This document shows, in pieces, positions 55,633 to 64,000 of a stretch of 64,000 bases of DNA (within the stretch, counting starts at the first letter, position 1; every line of letters starts with the position of its first letter). This stretch comes from Heminiphilus faecis (lineage in GTDB: Bacteria; Bacteroidota; Bacteroidia; Bacteroidales; Muribaculaceae), in assembly GCF_008728965.1 (NCBI RefSeq), contig NZ_VSMC01000006.1, positions 1 through 64,000 of the forward strand, in the 5' to 3' direction. Both the position numbers and the translations under genes were made by a program. The notes under the pieces are model-generated. The model was not told the origin of the DNA. It saw only the letters and a program-made list of their open reading frames with translations, and made no database searches.

Positions 55633-57057
55633 ATGTTATTTAATTCAATTGAGTTTACGGTATTCCTGCCGGTTGTGTTTATTTTGTACTGGCTACTGTT
55701 AAAAGGCAATACCGCCCGAAATGTATTCATAGTGATCGCAAGCTATGTTTTTTACGGCTGGTGGGATGTGCGCTTTCTGCTGCTGATAGCACTCACCACC
55801 ATATGCAGCTATATCAGCGGCATGCTTATAGAGCGATATCGCGGGCGTTGGGGCGCCAAGGCCACAATGTGGAGCAATGTATTGTTTAATTTAGGCATAC
55901 TTGTCCTGTTTAAATACTACGGCTTTTTCACACGCTCTCTTTCGGAATTGCTGGCCGCGTTTGGCATAACTCTTGATGCCGTGACCCTCGACCTGATACT
56001 TCCGGTAGGCATAAGTTTTTATACATTTCAGGCATTAAGCTATACTATAGACGTATATCGCGGCAACATCGAGCCGACACGCGACATTGCCGCGTTTTTC
56101 GCATTTATCGCATTTTTTCCGCAACTTGTTGCCGGACCTATTGAGCGGGCTACAAGCTTGTTGCCGCAGTTTCTGCATCGACGACATTTCGACTATGCCA
56201 CGGCTGTCGATGGTTGCCGGCAAATACTATGGGGACTTTTTAAGAAAATGGCTGTCGCCGACAACTGTGCTACCGCCGTCAATATAATTTTCAGCCAGTA
56301 TGAATCGCTTGGAGGCCTTACGCTACTCATAGGAGCCATCCTGTTTTCATTTCAGATATACGGCGACTTTTCAGGATATTCAGATATTGCCATAGGTGTG
56401 GCAAAATTATTTGACATAAAACTCACCCGCAATTTCAACCTTCCCTATTTCTCTCACAATATCAGAGAATTCTGGAAAAGATGGCACATATCGTTAAACA
56501 GATGGTTTGTCGACTACCTGTATGTACCGCTCGGTGGCAGCCGCTGCAATAAAAGCAAAATTGCAAGAAACTCACTTGTTGTCTTTCTTGCTTCCGGCAT
56601 ATGGCACGGGGCCAACTGGACTTTTGCGGCATGGGGGATATATCATGCCGCCCTGTCTATGCCTTATATTATTGCAGGACAACGGCATGACCCCGTATCA
56701 CATGCACGCCGGCCGGTGCTGTATAAACTTTCGATGATACTGTCGACTTTTATTTTGGTCACAATAGGATGGATACTTTTCCGGTCCAATACCATCCACG
56801 ACGCATTGAACTATATTTATGGCATCTTCTCACGTTTTCCTACTCTCGACCATGTGCCGTGGGGACGGGCTATTGCATGGTCGGCAGTACTTGTCATAGT
56901 CGAATGTGTCCAGCGAAAGCGGCGACAACCTTATGAATTTCCCGATATGGTCATATTCAGAAACCGTACGGTACGTTGGTGTATATATTATATCATGATA
57001 ATTATTATAATCGGCTATTCCGGCAATCAAGCCGACTTCATCTATTTCCAATTTTGA
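55633..57057 (+). CDS. MBOAT-family O-acyltransferase (AlgI-like)
   Basis: Multi-pass membrane acyltransferase of 474 residues. Its N-terminus, MLFNSIEFTVFLPVVFILYW, is the standard start of AlgI-type MBOAT proteins and fixes the ATG at 55633 rather than an upstream ATG at 55576 that lies inside the structured RNA. Signature segments: PVGISFYTFQALSYTIDVYRG, FFPQLVAGPIER, YGDFSGYSDIAIG, FWKRWHISLNRWFVDYLYVPLGG and the catalytic His in ASGIWHGANWTFAAWG. These enzymes move acetyl groups across the membrane for O-acetylation of exported polysaccharides. The downstream SGNH-like gene (4-bp gap) is the expected partner. Confidence 0.92.
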   Translation: MLFNSIEFTVFLPVVFILYWLLLKGNTARNVFIVIASYVFYGWWDVRFLLLIALTTICSYISGMLIERYRGRWGAKATMWSNVLFNLGILVLFKYYGFFTRSLSELLAAFGITLDAVTLDLILPVGISFYTFQALSYTIDVYRGNIEPTRDIAAFFAFIAFFPQLVAGPIERATSLLPQFLHRRHFDYATAVDGCRQILWGLFKKMAVADNCATAVNIIFSQYESLGGLTLLIGAILFSFQIYGDFSGYSDIAIGVAKLFDIKLTRNFNLPYFSHNIREFWKRWHISLNRWFVDYLYVPLGGSRCNKSKIARNSLVVFLASGIWHGANWTFAAWGIYHAALSMPYIIAGQRHDPVSHARRPVLYKLSMILSTFILVTIGWILFRSNTIHDALNYIYGIFSRFPTLDHVPWGRAIAWSAVLVIVECVQRKRRQPYEFPDMVIFRNRTVRWCIYYIMIIIIIGYSGNQADFIYFQF

Positions 57058-57061
57058 CATC

Positions 57062-57988
57062 ATGAGACATTTTCTTAAATATTGCTGTGTATTTTTCTCG
57101 ATATTATTGGCAATGGGCATCATACTCGAAATTTCGGCAAGACATGTTCCAAATCCTGTCCTTGCAAAGCGAATGCTTATCGAGGAGCACGGTGCCGGTA
57201 TGAAAACAATAATAATCGGCCCGTCGGTAGCACAGGAAGGCGTCAATCCGGCATTGTTAGGCGACAGCGTATACAATCTCGCTATTGACGGCCAACGCCC
57301 CATATTCAATATACTTCAATTTACTACACATTATAAAAAAATGACGTCGCTACGCAATGTCATTTATGTCATATATCCTGAAATGTACTGGGAAGCAGTC
57401 GATAACGACCGGCCCTACATCCGCGTGCAGACCATGAACCACCGTCTTTACATGGGTCTTGATGTCGGAGGAGGCCTACGTACAGGCAGTGAGGTTCTTT
57501 CCGACGCGCAGACGGCCATTTCAAAGTGCATAAAAGGCTATCTGTCAAGCCGTCCCACCGTTTACACCGACTCACTTGGTTTTATACACCGGCATTCACT
57601 TGATATACGCGGCAAGGAATTACGTCATCGCGTCGACGCTCAGTCAAGGCAGCATCCGGCAAGCGAGGAGAGCCGTCGTGAGTTCAGCCGCCATGCCGAT
57701 ATGCTTGACAGCCTCGCGTCACTGTGCTGTAGTGAGGATATCAAGCTCTATCTCGTACTTCCTCCGGTGCATAGGTCATTGTTGACCGGCATTGACTCCT
57801 TACAGTTTGCATTAATGGATAAGCTTATCCACAATATGGATGAACGCCACGACTGTGTGAAAGCAATCAATTATGCCGGTGACAGCAGATTTGACAATGA
57901 CAACTTTTTCTGGGATGCCGTACATCTGACAAATGACAGCGGAGCCGCTGCATTGTCATCGGCGCTACGCACTGACCTCGGCTTATAA
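57062..57988 (+). CDS. SGNH-like putative O-acetyltransferase partner of the MBOAT protein
   Basis: Protein of 308 residues with one N-terminal transmembrane/signal helix (YCCVFFSILLAMGIILEI). A Gly-Pro-Ser element, IIIGPSVAQEGVNP, near residue 50 and FFWDAVHLTNDSGAAALS near the C-terminus place a possible Ser, Asp and His as in SGNH/GDSL acetyltransferases of the AlgJ/DltD type. Similarity outside these blocks is low. It follows the MBOAT gene by 4 bp. I infer periplasmic transfer of the acetyl group to a glycan delivered by the MBOAT protein. Confidence 0.7.
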   Translation: MRHFLKYCCVFFSILLAMGIILEISARHVPNPVLAKRMLIEEHGAGMKTIIIGPSVAQEGVNPALLGDSVYNLAIDGQRPIFNILQFTTHYKKMTSLRNVIYVIYPEMYWEAVDNDRPYIRVQTMNHRLYMGLDVGGGLRTGSEVLSDAQTAISKCIKGYLSSRPTVYTDSLGFIHRHSLDIRGKELRHRVDAQSRQHPASEESRREFSRHADMLDSLASLCCSEDIKLYLVLPPVHRSLLTGIDSLQFALMDKLIHNMDERHDCVKAINYAGDSRFDNDNFFWDAVHLTNDSGAAALSSALRTDLGL

Positions 57989-58042
57989 TTGAATGGCATT
58001 GACAATCTTAGCAGGACATTTTAGATGACATCACGTCAATAT

Positions 58043-58073
58043 TTTGCTTTATATCCAATTTTTTATAACTTTG
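58043..58073 (+). promoter_or_regulatory. Perfect promoter of the second GH115 gene
   Basis: TTTG at 58043-58046, a 19-bp gap, TAACTTTG at 58066-58073. Predicted start near 58080, which rules out the upstream in-frame ATG at 58025. Confidence 0.8.
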
Positions 58074-58111
58074 GAATATCATTATTGTTTCAGCTATTAT
58101 CACCAATCATT

Positions 58112-60730
58112 ATGCTACATCGCATTTCATCACCGAAGCGAATAATCGCGTGGATAATACTTATCTGCTGCGCCATGACTGTAAATGCGCAGGTTGAGGT
58201 ATCGCACAGCAAAAACAACCGTATGATAAAACTTTTCGGCAACGGCGAAAGCGCCGCTGTCGTGGTGTCGCCCGAGGACTTCATAACGGTTAAAAAAGCG
58301 GCACAACTGCTTGCAGGCGACATGACCGCTACCGGAGCTGAAAACGCCGAAGCCGTAATCACCGACTCACCCGAAAGCCGACATGCCGTCATTGCCGGCA
58401 CTATCGGACACAGCAGGCTAATTGACGACATGGCACGCCGCGGCAAGCTCGATACTAATGCGGTTGCAGGCGGATATGAACAATATATGTTATCGGTAAT
58501 AGAAAATCCGGTAGACGGAGTAGAAAAAGCATTGGTGATTGCAGGAAGCGACCGACGCGGCACTGCCTACGGACTGCTTTCGATAAGCGAAAGCATTGGA
58601 GTATCGCCGTGGTACTGGTGGGCCGATATCCCTGTAAAAGAGCAGAAGGAAGTATGGGTAGGCGGCAACTACGTATCACAGATGCCGTCGATAAAATACC
58701 GTGGCTTTTTCATCAATGACGAAGACTGGGGTCTGAAACCGTGGTCATCACATAACTATGAGCGCGAACTCGGCGATATAGGGCCAAAGACCTATGCCCG
58801 CGTGTGTGAGCTCTTGCTAAGACTACAAGCCAACATGCTGGCGCCGGCCATGCACACCTGCACCGGAGCCTTCTACTCGCATCCAGAAAGCAAGCTCGTA
58901 GCCGATACGTTCGGCATAATAATAACGACATCACACTGCGAGCCGCTGTTGCTCAACAATGCCGCCCTGTCAGAATGGGACTCGCGGCATGACGGCAATT
59001 GGGATTATCTTACCAACAGCAAGACCATACGCGGCAAGTGGGAGAACCGCCTTAACGAAGCCGCGTCATTTGAAAATATATACACAATGGCCATGCGCGG
59101 CGTACATGACGCAGGTCTTGTGAACGAAATCCCGGCTGACAAAAAGGCAACACTTCTTCAACAGGTCATAAGCGACCAGCGTGATATGCTTGCCCGGCAT
59201 ACAGGAAAACCGATTACCGAAATACCACAAATATTCGTACCTTACAAAGAGACGATGGACATATATGAATACGGGCTTAAAGTACCCGACGACATAACCA
59301 TCGTATGGGTCGACGACAATTACGGATACTTCAAAAAGGTAAGCAATGAAAACGAGCGCAAACGCAGCGGCGGCGCAGGAGTGTACTATCATCTGTCGTA
59401 CCTCGGTGCCCCGCACGACTATCTTTGGATATGCACCACTCCGCCGGTACTCATGTACGAAGAGCTGAAAAAAGCCTATGACACGGGAGCCGACCGCTAC
59501 TGGCTGCTCAACGTGGGCGACATAAAACCTATGGAACTCGGCATACAGACATTTTTCGAAATGGCACGTGATTTCAACCGCTTCGATGCCAAGACCGCAA
59601 ACGAACATCAGGCAAAATACCTGTCATCGGTTTTCGGCCAACGATACGAACGTGACTTCAAGGTGATTCTTGACCACTATTACCGCCTCGCGTGGAGCCG
59701 CAAGCCGGAATTCATGGGATTCGAGTGTGAATGGGACGATGCCGCCCACACCGGATTGCGTGACACCGAATTTTCGTTTGACAACTACAACGAGGCTCAG
59801 CGGCGACTTGCCGATTACCGTATGATATCGGATATGACCGACAGTGTCATGCACTCACTTGAACCGGGTTACAGAGAAGCGTTTTTCGAGATGTTGGCGT
59901 TCCCGGTAAAAAGCGCTTACCAGATGAACCGCAAATTTCTTATGGCGCAACTGAATCACGAACTGCTTGCCTCGGGCGACGCCGCCGGAGCCAACCGGGC
60001 TGCACGTGAAACCGACATAGCCTACGACAGCATACAGACACTGATGAATGAATACAATTCACTGCTTGACGGCAAGTGGAGAGGCATGATGAGTATTCCT
60101 ACCGGCTGGTGCGCCCTGTATCAGAACAAGCCCGCCACAACAGTCACGGCAGGAGCGGGCGAAAAGGAGCTAGACATCACACTTTCCGACAACGCCGGCT
60201 TCACTGACCGATGCATGGTGATTGACCTCACCGACTACGAATTTGTCGCCGGTGCGTCAGAACACAATATTAATATAGTAGAAGGCATCGGTTACGACGG
60301 GCATGTAATAAAATTAGGCGAGGCCACCGAGCCTGTTGCTGACGCCACCGACCTTAGCGGGGCCAAAGCAGTCTACACTCTGCCTGCTTTCGTAGCTGAC
60401 AGCATAGACGTATATGTCGACGCCGTACCTCTATGGCCTCTTCATGATGGCAGAAGCACGCGCATAGGTGTCGCTGTAGACGATTCGGTAAAAGTTTTCG
60501 AAAACATATTCAAAGAATATTCACGCGAGTGGAAAGATCAGGTACTGCGCAACGGTGTGGTGAAACACTTCCGCTTTGCCATTGACAAAAGCAAAACGTC
60601 ACACAAGCTATCGCTTATATGCGGCGACCCGGGCATGATGGTTCAGAAAATCATTGTCGACTGGGGCGGTCTTAAAAAATCATACATAGGTCCGGCAGCT
60701 CCCGTCAAAACCGGGGTCATGTCAGAATAG
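58112..60730 (+). CDS. Glycoside hydrolase family 115 (second copy)
   Basis: Secreted enzyme of 872 residues from the ATG at 58112, which follows the promoter and opens a signal peptide (IIAWIILICCAMTVNAQ). GH115 signatures: IAGSDRRGTAYGLLSISESIG, GVSPWYWWADIPV, KYRGFFINDEDWG, LQANMLAPAMHTCTGAF, TSHCEPLLLNN, ITIVWVDDNYGYFKK. Compared with the 30378-32942 copy, the LWPAMW block reads LAPAMH and the region after INDE differs, which suggests a different substrate or subfamily. It has its own promoter, unlike an operon gene. Its end overlaps the convergent ZIP gene by 9 bp. Confidence 0.9.
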   Translation: MLHRISSPKRIIAWIILICCAMTVNAQVEVSHSKNNRMIKLFGNGESAAVVVSPEDFITVKKAAQLLAGDMTATGAENAEAVITDSPESRHAVIAGTIGHSRLIDDMARRGKLDTNAVAGGYEQYMLSVIENPVDGVEKALVIAGSDRRGTAYGLLSISESIGVSPWYWWADIPVKEQKEVWVGGNYVSQMPSIKYRGFFINDEDWGLKPWSSHNYERELGDIGPKTYARVCELLLRLQANMLAPAMHTCTGAFYSHPESKLVADTFGIIITTSHCEPLLLNNAALSEWDSRHDGNWDYLTNSKTIRGKWENRLNEAASFENIYTMAMRGVHDAGLVNEIPADKKATLLQQVISDQRDMLARHTGKPITEIPQIFVPYKETMDIYEYGLKVPDDITIVWVDDNYGYFKKVSNENERKRSGGAGVYYHLSYLGAPHDYLWICTTPPVLMYEELKKAYDTGADRYWLLNVGDIKPMELGIQTFFEMARDFNRFDAKTANEHQAKYLSSVFGQRYERDFKVILDHYYRLAWSRKPEFMGFECEWDDAAHTGLRDTEFSFDNYNEAQRRLADYRMISDMTDSVMHSLEPGYREAFFEMLAFPVKSAYQMNRKFLMAQLNHELLASGDAAGANRAARETDIAYDSIQTLMNEYNSLLDGKWRGMMSIPTGWCALYQNKPATTVTAGAGEKELDITLSDNAGFTDRCMVIDLTDYEFVAGASEHNINIVEGIGYDGHVIKLGEATEPVADATDLSGAKAVYTLPAFVADSIDVYVDAVPLWPLHDGRSTRIGVAVDDSVKVFENIFKEYSREWKDQVLRNGVVKHFRFAIDKSKTSHKLSLICGDPGMMVQKIIVDWGGLKKSYIGPAAPVKTGVMSE

Positions 60731-61519
60731 CAGAAGTCCGAAGCCCATTACAGCCATACCGGTCACCACACCGCCTATGGCATAATGATGATGACCGTAT
60801 GCCTCCGAGTTAGGCAGCAGTTCGTCAAAGGCTATATAGACCATAACACCGGCTACGCCGGCCATGCACACGGCATTGACTACCGGCGTCCATATAGGTA
60901 TTAAAAACAGCAGAGCAAACAGCGCGCCCACCGGTTCGGCAAATCCCGAAGCCACAGAAAACCACAGAGCCTTGCGGCGGCTGCCGGTAGCATGATATAT
61001 CGGCACCGACACTGCTATACCCTCCGGTATATTGTGTATGGCTACTGCTATCAATATGGGCAATGCTATGTCGATGCTCTCAAGCCCCGACACAAATGTG
61101 GCTATACCCTCGGGAAAATTATGTATGCCGATGGTAAGCGCAAGCATGATGCCGGTGCGTTTAAGATGCCTGTGATTGCCTCCCGACACATGATATTCAT
61201 GCGGGTTCTCATCCTCAGGCACAAGAAAGTCGATAAGGGCTATAAGGCCCATTCCTGCAAAAAAAGCAAGTAACGCATACATGGCAGCTGTCTTTTCTGG
61301 ATAAAGCCCCATCATGTCATCCATAGCCTCCGGCATAAGCTCCATAAAAGATATGTATATCATCACGCCGGCCGACAAGCCCAATGCCATCGAAAGAAAC
61401 TTCGTATCGGTATGCTTGGTAAAAAAAGCCATAAGACTGCCTATGCCGGTACAGAGTCCGGCTACAAGAGTCATGCCCAAGGCAATGAGTATGTTCTCTG
61501 TGGTAAGAATCGTTTCCAT
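60722..61519 (-). CDS. zupT: ZIP-family divalent metal transporter (ZupT-like)
   Basis: Inner-membrane metal importer of 265 residues with about eight helices. Two metal-binding signatures are visible, HNFPEGIATF and HNIPEGIAVSVP, and a His-containing loop (HVSGGNHRHLKRTG). ZupT proteins take up zinc, iron and manganese. It overlaps the convergent GH115 gene end by 9 bp, with no room for a conventional terminator between them. Confidence 0.92.
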   Translation of the reverse strand: METILTTENILIALGMTLVAGLCTGIGSLMAFFTKHTDTKFLSMALGLSAGVMIYISFMELMPEAMDDMMGLYPEKTAAMYALLAFFAGMGLIALIDFLVPEDENPHEYHVSGGNHRHLKRTGIMLALTIGIHNFPEGIATFVSGLESIDIALPILIAVAIHNIPEGIAVSVPIYHATGSRRKALWFSVASGFAEPVGALFALLFLIPIWTPVVNAVCMAGVAGVMVYIAFDELLPNSEAYGHHHYAIGGVVTGMAVMGFGLLLF

Positions 61520-61554
61520 AATCCACCATTTATAACAATTTAAGTAATTTGTAG

Positions 61555-61585
61555 GTTGACATCCCGAAAAGTTTCATTAAATTTG
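61555..61585 (+). promoter_or_regulatory. Promoter of the ECF sigma operon
   Basis: GTTG at 61555-61558, a 19-bp gap, TAAATTTG at 61578-61585. The leader would be about 25 nt. The -33 box is imperfect. Confidence 0.6.
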
Positions 61586-61614
61586 GACAAAATTATCAAC
61601 ATTATCATACCCCG

Positions 61615-62175
61615 ATGGCAAAAGACATAACAAAAGACGACCCGATGCTTATAAGTCGTTTGCGCGACCCGGCCACTGTCCGAGAGGCCTTCGGTGAGGT
61701 GATAAAGCTATATGGCGAGCCTCTGTACTGGCAGATACGCCGCATGGTAGAGAGCCATGAAGACGCCGATGACCTGTTGCAGAATACGTTTATGAAAGCA
61801 TGGAGTTCAATAGACAACTTCCGGGGTGACGCCAAGTTGTCGACATGGCTCTACAAGATAGCGATCAACGAGAGTATAACATTTCTCGCCCGCGAAAGGA
61901 AGCGCATGAATCTTTCGATTGACGACGAGGATTCAAGGCTTATAGACCTCATAGAAGCCGACACATATGTCGACGGCGACGAACTGGCGTTGAAACTCCG
62001 AAAAGCCATCGCCTCACTACCCGAAAAACAAAGGCTGGTATTCAACATGCGCTACTATGATGACATGAAATACGAAGCCATGTCGGAAGTATTGGGTACA
62101 TCTGTGGGCGCTCTGAAAGCCTCATATCACCTTGCTGTAAAAAAAATAGAGCAATTTTTTACCAATAACGATTAA
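61615..62175 (+). CDS. ECF-type RNA polymerase sigma factor
   Basis: Sigma-70 family protein of 186 residues with only region 2 (about 25-95: EDADDLLQNTFMKAWSSID, TWLYKIAINESITFL) and region 4 (about 120-178: LPEKQRLVFNMRYYDDMKYE, SVGALKASYHLAVKKIEQFF). This is the ECF layout. Two genes follow at short distances: a membrane protein with the form of an anti-sigma factor and a Spy-like periplasmic protein. I infer an envelope-stress regulon in which the sigma factor is held by the membrane protein. Confidence 0.92.
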   Translation: MAKDITKDDPMLISRLRDPATVREAFGEVIKLYGEPLYWQIRRMVESHEDADDLLQNTFMKAWSSIDNFRGDAKLSTWLYKIAINESITFLARERKRMNLSIDDEDSRLIDLIEADTYVDGDELALKLRKAIASLPEKQRLVFNMRYYDDMKYEAMSEVLGTSVGALKASYHLAVKKIEQFFTNND

Positions 62176-62223
62176 ACCATTTGAATCGCCTTTAGTCAAC
62201 ATATTAAATCAAACTTTATTCAT

Positions 62224-62622
62224 ATGGTAAAGGACAGCGACATACTTGATAAAATCGGCCGACGCTCGGGAATGACAGTTCCTGAGAACTATTTTGCCGA
62301 TTTCGCCGCCCGCATGGAAGCCAAGCTTCCCGAGCACAAAGCGACACCGTCGGGCAAAGTCCTGCACAAAAGCGTATGGCAACGGTGCCGCCCTTACATA
62401 TACATGGCGGCAATGTTTTCAGGCATATGGCTCATGATGTGGATTTTCAACGACATCAGCGACCGCAACACCAACAGCGACATGAGCAGCAATCCGGTTA
62501 TGGCCGGCGTACTCGGCAGTGACCGTTTCTACGACTACTACCCGATGAATGACATCGATGAATACGAGCTCATTGAAGATATGTATGACGATGGCGTCAC
62601 TTTAGCTGATTTCAAATTATAA
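62224..62622 (+). CDS. Single-pass membrane protein, putative anti-sigma factor
   Basis: Protein of 132 residues. Its N-terminal ~55 residues are cytosolic and include VPENYFADFAARMEAKLP, a pattern common at the N-terminus of Bacteroidetes proteins encoded after ECF sigma genes. One transmembrane helix follows (about 58-75, YIYMAAMFSGIWLMMWIF) and a short acidic periplasmic tail (YDYYPMNDIDEYELIEDMYD). No zinc-binding HxxxCxxC is seen, so it is not a ZAS-type anti-sigma. The role is inferred from position 48 bp after the sigma gene. Confidence 0.65.
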   Translation: MVKDSDILDKIGRRSGMTVPENYFADFAARMEAKLPEHKATPSGKVLHKSVWQRCRPYIYMAAMFSGIWLMMWIFNDISDRNTNSDMSSNPVMAGVLGSDRFYDYYPMNDIDEYELIEDMYDDGVTLADFKL

Positions 62623-62627
62623 CTCAC

Positions 62628-63107
62628 ATGATAATGCGAAGGTTTACACTCTTGTTTATTATGGTTTTAGCAGCCGTAAGCCTCAACACGGCCGCTGCCG
62701 ATCCACAGTCTGAAAAAGGTAGAAAAGAGTGGTTCAGAGAATTTAGGCAGTACAAGCACGAGTTCATTATAAAGGAACTTAATCTGTCCAAGGAGCAGCA
62801 GGAACAGTTTTTCCCGCTATATGAAGAGATGGACAAATCTATCCATCAGTTAAACCGGCAGACACGTGCTCTGGAGAAGAAAATAGACCGTTCAAAAGAG
62901 CCGATAAGCGACCTCGAATATGAGAAAGCGGCCGAAGCCCTGTACGAACTTAAAGGTAAAGAAGCAGAGACAGAGATGGCCTATTTCAACAAATTCAAGA
63001 CCATACTTACTCCCAGACAGATGTATGAACTGAAAAAAGCGGAGCGAAAATTCACACAAGAACTTATGATGCAGCACTCACGCATGAGGGCAGGCAAGAA
63101 AAGATAG
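62628..63107 (+). CDS. Spy/CpxP-like periplasmic helical protein
   Basis: Protein of 159 residues. A signal peptide (LLFIMVLAAVSLNTAAA) precedes an all-helical, highly charged body with two repeats of a Leu-Thr/Ser-x-x-Gln type: LNLSKEQQEQFFPLYEEM and KTILTPRQMYELKKAE. This is the Spy/CpxP (LTxxQ) pattern of periplasmic chaperones that respond to envelope stress. It starts 5 bp after the putative anti-sigma gene, so it is in the same operon. A second ATG two codons on (62634) is an alternative start. The role is consistent with a sensor or chaperone within the sigma circuit. Confidence 0.75.
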   Translation: MIMRRFTLLFIMVLAAVSLNTAAADPQSEKGRKEWFREFRQYKHEFIIKELNLSKEQQEQFFPLYEEMDKSIHQLNRQTRALEKKIDRSKEPISDLEYEKAAEALYELKGKEAETEMAYFNKFKTILTPRQMYELKKAERKFTQELMMQHSRMRAGKKR

Positions 63108-63146
63108 GTCACGTCACCTACCCTTAATGGCACCGCATAAATAAAA

Positions 63147-63185
63147 AACAGACGCGCTCCGATACAAAGACGCGTCTGTTTTGTT
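63147..63185 (+). terminator. Terminator of the sigma operon
   Basis: Stem AACAGACGCG / CGCGTCTGTT (63147-63156 with 63171-63180), 14-nt loop, then TTGTT. It separates the sigma operon from the alpha-2-macroglobulin gene. Confidence 0.85.
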
Positions 63186-63227
63186 ATAATAGAGTCAACC
63201 CGTAACATAACTTCACGTATCGACACA

Positions 63228-64000
63228 ATGAAAAAAATATTACTCATCCTAACCGTTATCTTCACCGTTATGTCACTCCATTCAGCCAACCGGTATGAAA
63301 AACCCGATTTTGCATATCCGAAACAGGTCATAAAAACATCGCTCGCCGAACTTGACAGGGCGCTTTCTGACGGAGACGGAAAACTGGCCGTGCGATCTCT
63401 TATTAATTATGAACTCGCACAAAGCGCCATAGACCCGGACAGCCTCACACATGTACTTGCACGCATCCAAAGCATAACAGACAACGAAAAGGACCCATGT
63501 ATCAAATCATTGTTAAACACGCTGCTCGCACATGTATATCTTGACATATATCAGGCCAACCGCTGGGTATATGACCGCCGCGATCTGCCGGCAACCGCCG
63601 ACAGCGACAACTATACTCTGTGGAACGGACGCAACTTCCGAGAGAAGATACTTACATTGACCCGCGACGCTTTAAAAACGCCCGAAGCGCTCAGGAAAGC
63701 GCCGTTAAAAGATTACGAAGGCATAGTCGACATAGGAGAGCATACTACGGAGTTTTACCCTACGCTATACGACTTTATAACCTCACAGGCGCTGTCGACA
63801 CTCGATGACTTTTCAGAGGCCGCACATATGTTTTCCATAAATAGTCTGTGCCGTTATGACGTGTATTCAAAAATGAAATTCAATTATCGGTCGCCTGTAG
63901 TCAATGAAATTCTTGACATATACCGCGAGTTACTTGACTTTCACCGCGATGACGTGGCTCCGTTCATAAACTGCGACATAAGGCGCATCGACTTCATAGC
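63228..64000 (+). CDS. Alpha-2-macroglobulin family protein, N-terminal part (cut by window end)
   Basis: The frame opens at ATG 63228 and stays open to the window edge (about 257 residues seen). It starts with a signal peptide (ILLILTVIFTVMSLHSA) and continues as a helical, repeat-like region with the pattern typical of the N-terminus of large Bacteroidetes alpha-2-macroglobulins: LLAHVYLDIYQANRWVYDRR, LWNGRNFREKI, APLKDYEGI, FYPTLYDFITSQAL. The whole protein is expected to be about 1,800-2,000 residues. These proteins are thought to guard the periplasm against proteases, often with a peptidoglycan synthase partner. Only the N-terminus can be judged here. Confidence 0.75.
   Translation, partial: MKKILLILTVIFTVMSLHSANRYEKPDFAYPKQVIKTSLAELDRALSDGDGKLAVRSLINYELAQSAIDPDSLTHVLARIQSITDNEKDPCIKSLLNTLLAHVYLDIYQANRWVYDRRDLPATADSDNYTLWNGRNFREKILTLTRDALKTPEALRKAPLKDYEGIVDIGEHTTEFYPTLYDFITSQALSTLDDFSEAAHMFSINSLCRYDVYSKMKFNYRSPVVNEILDIYRELLDFHRDDVAPFINCDIRRIDFI

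Noticed and set aside
58025-58111. Upstream in-frame ATG for the second GH115
   Set aside because: The promoter at 58043-58073 lies inside it; the signal peptide starts at 58112.

Overview
The window looks like a chromosomal segment of a gut Bacteroidales, most likely Muribaculaceae or a close relative (inferred from gene content; no rRNA is present to prove it). Many 5' regions carry the Bacteroidetes promoter signature (TTTG, about 19-21 bp, TAnnTTTG). Other pointers are a complex I locus with fused nuoCD and no nuoEFG, the atpD-C-B-E-F-H-A-G gene order, PPi-dependent phosphofructokinase, an RprX/RprY-like two-component pair, GH115/GH43 enzymes and a Bacteroidetes-type alpha-2-macroglobulin.

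Layout. 0-2.2 kb: a tyrosine recombinase with iteron-like repeats beside it, then a short two-element transcript. 2.3-6.6 kb: RprX/RprY-like kinase and regulator, divergent from an outer-membrane beta-barrel receptor whose promoter is preceded by two 17-bp direct repeats. 6.7-18.1 kb: housekeeping genes (pfp, a dicarboxylate symporter, a nrnA-DUF4827-phosphohexomutase operon, a dsbD-trmH-radA operon), with a hairpin-rich non-coding stretch at 8.5-8.9 kb and a duplicated promoter repeat at 10.2 kb. 18.4-28.3 kb: a more accessory stretch with a secreted HENLH-motif protein, a PH-domain membrane protein, a small ferredoxin, rnpB, a 1523-residue DUF4062/STAND NTPase with a propeller-like C-terminal half, a DEAD-box-type helicase, a lipoprotein, and a second copy of the short two-element transcript. 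28.3-33 kb: GH115-GH43 operon.

33.2-50.3 kb is the most striking part. All eight F1Fo ATP synthase genes lie inside the complex I operon, between nuoH and nuoI, on one strand, with no visible promoter or terminator at either junction. One transcript starting before nuoA could encode the proton pump and the ATP synthase together. 50.4-53.6 kb: TonB-dependent receptor plus lipoprotein. 53.7-57.9 kb: MscS channel, then a MBOAT/SGNH-like acetylation pair preceded by a perfect promoter and a long rod-shaped RNA with competing terminator pairing. 58.1-60.7 kb: second GH115. 60.7-64 kb: ZIP transporter, an ECF sigma factor with a putative membrane anti-sigma factor and a Spy-like periplasmic protein, and the N-terminus of an alpha-2-macroglobulin cut by the window edge.

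No tRNA, rRNA, CRISPR array or insertion sequence was recognised. Coordinates of RNA ends, promoters and terminators were read by eye.
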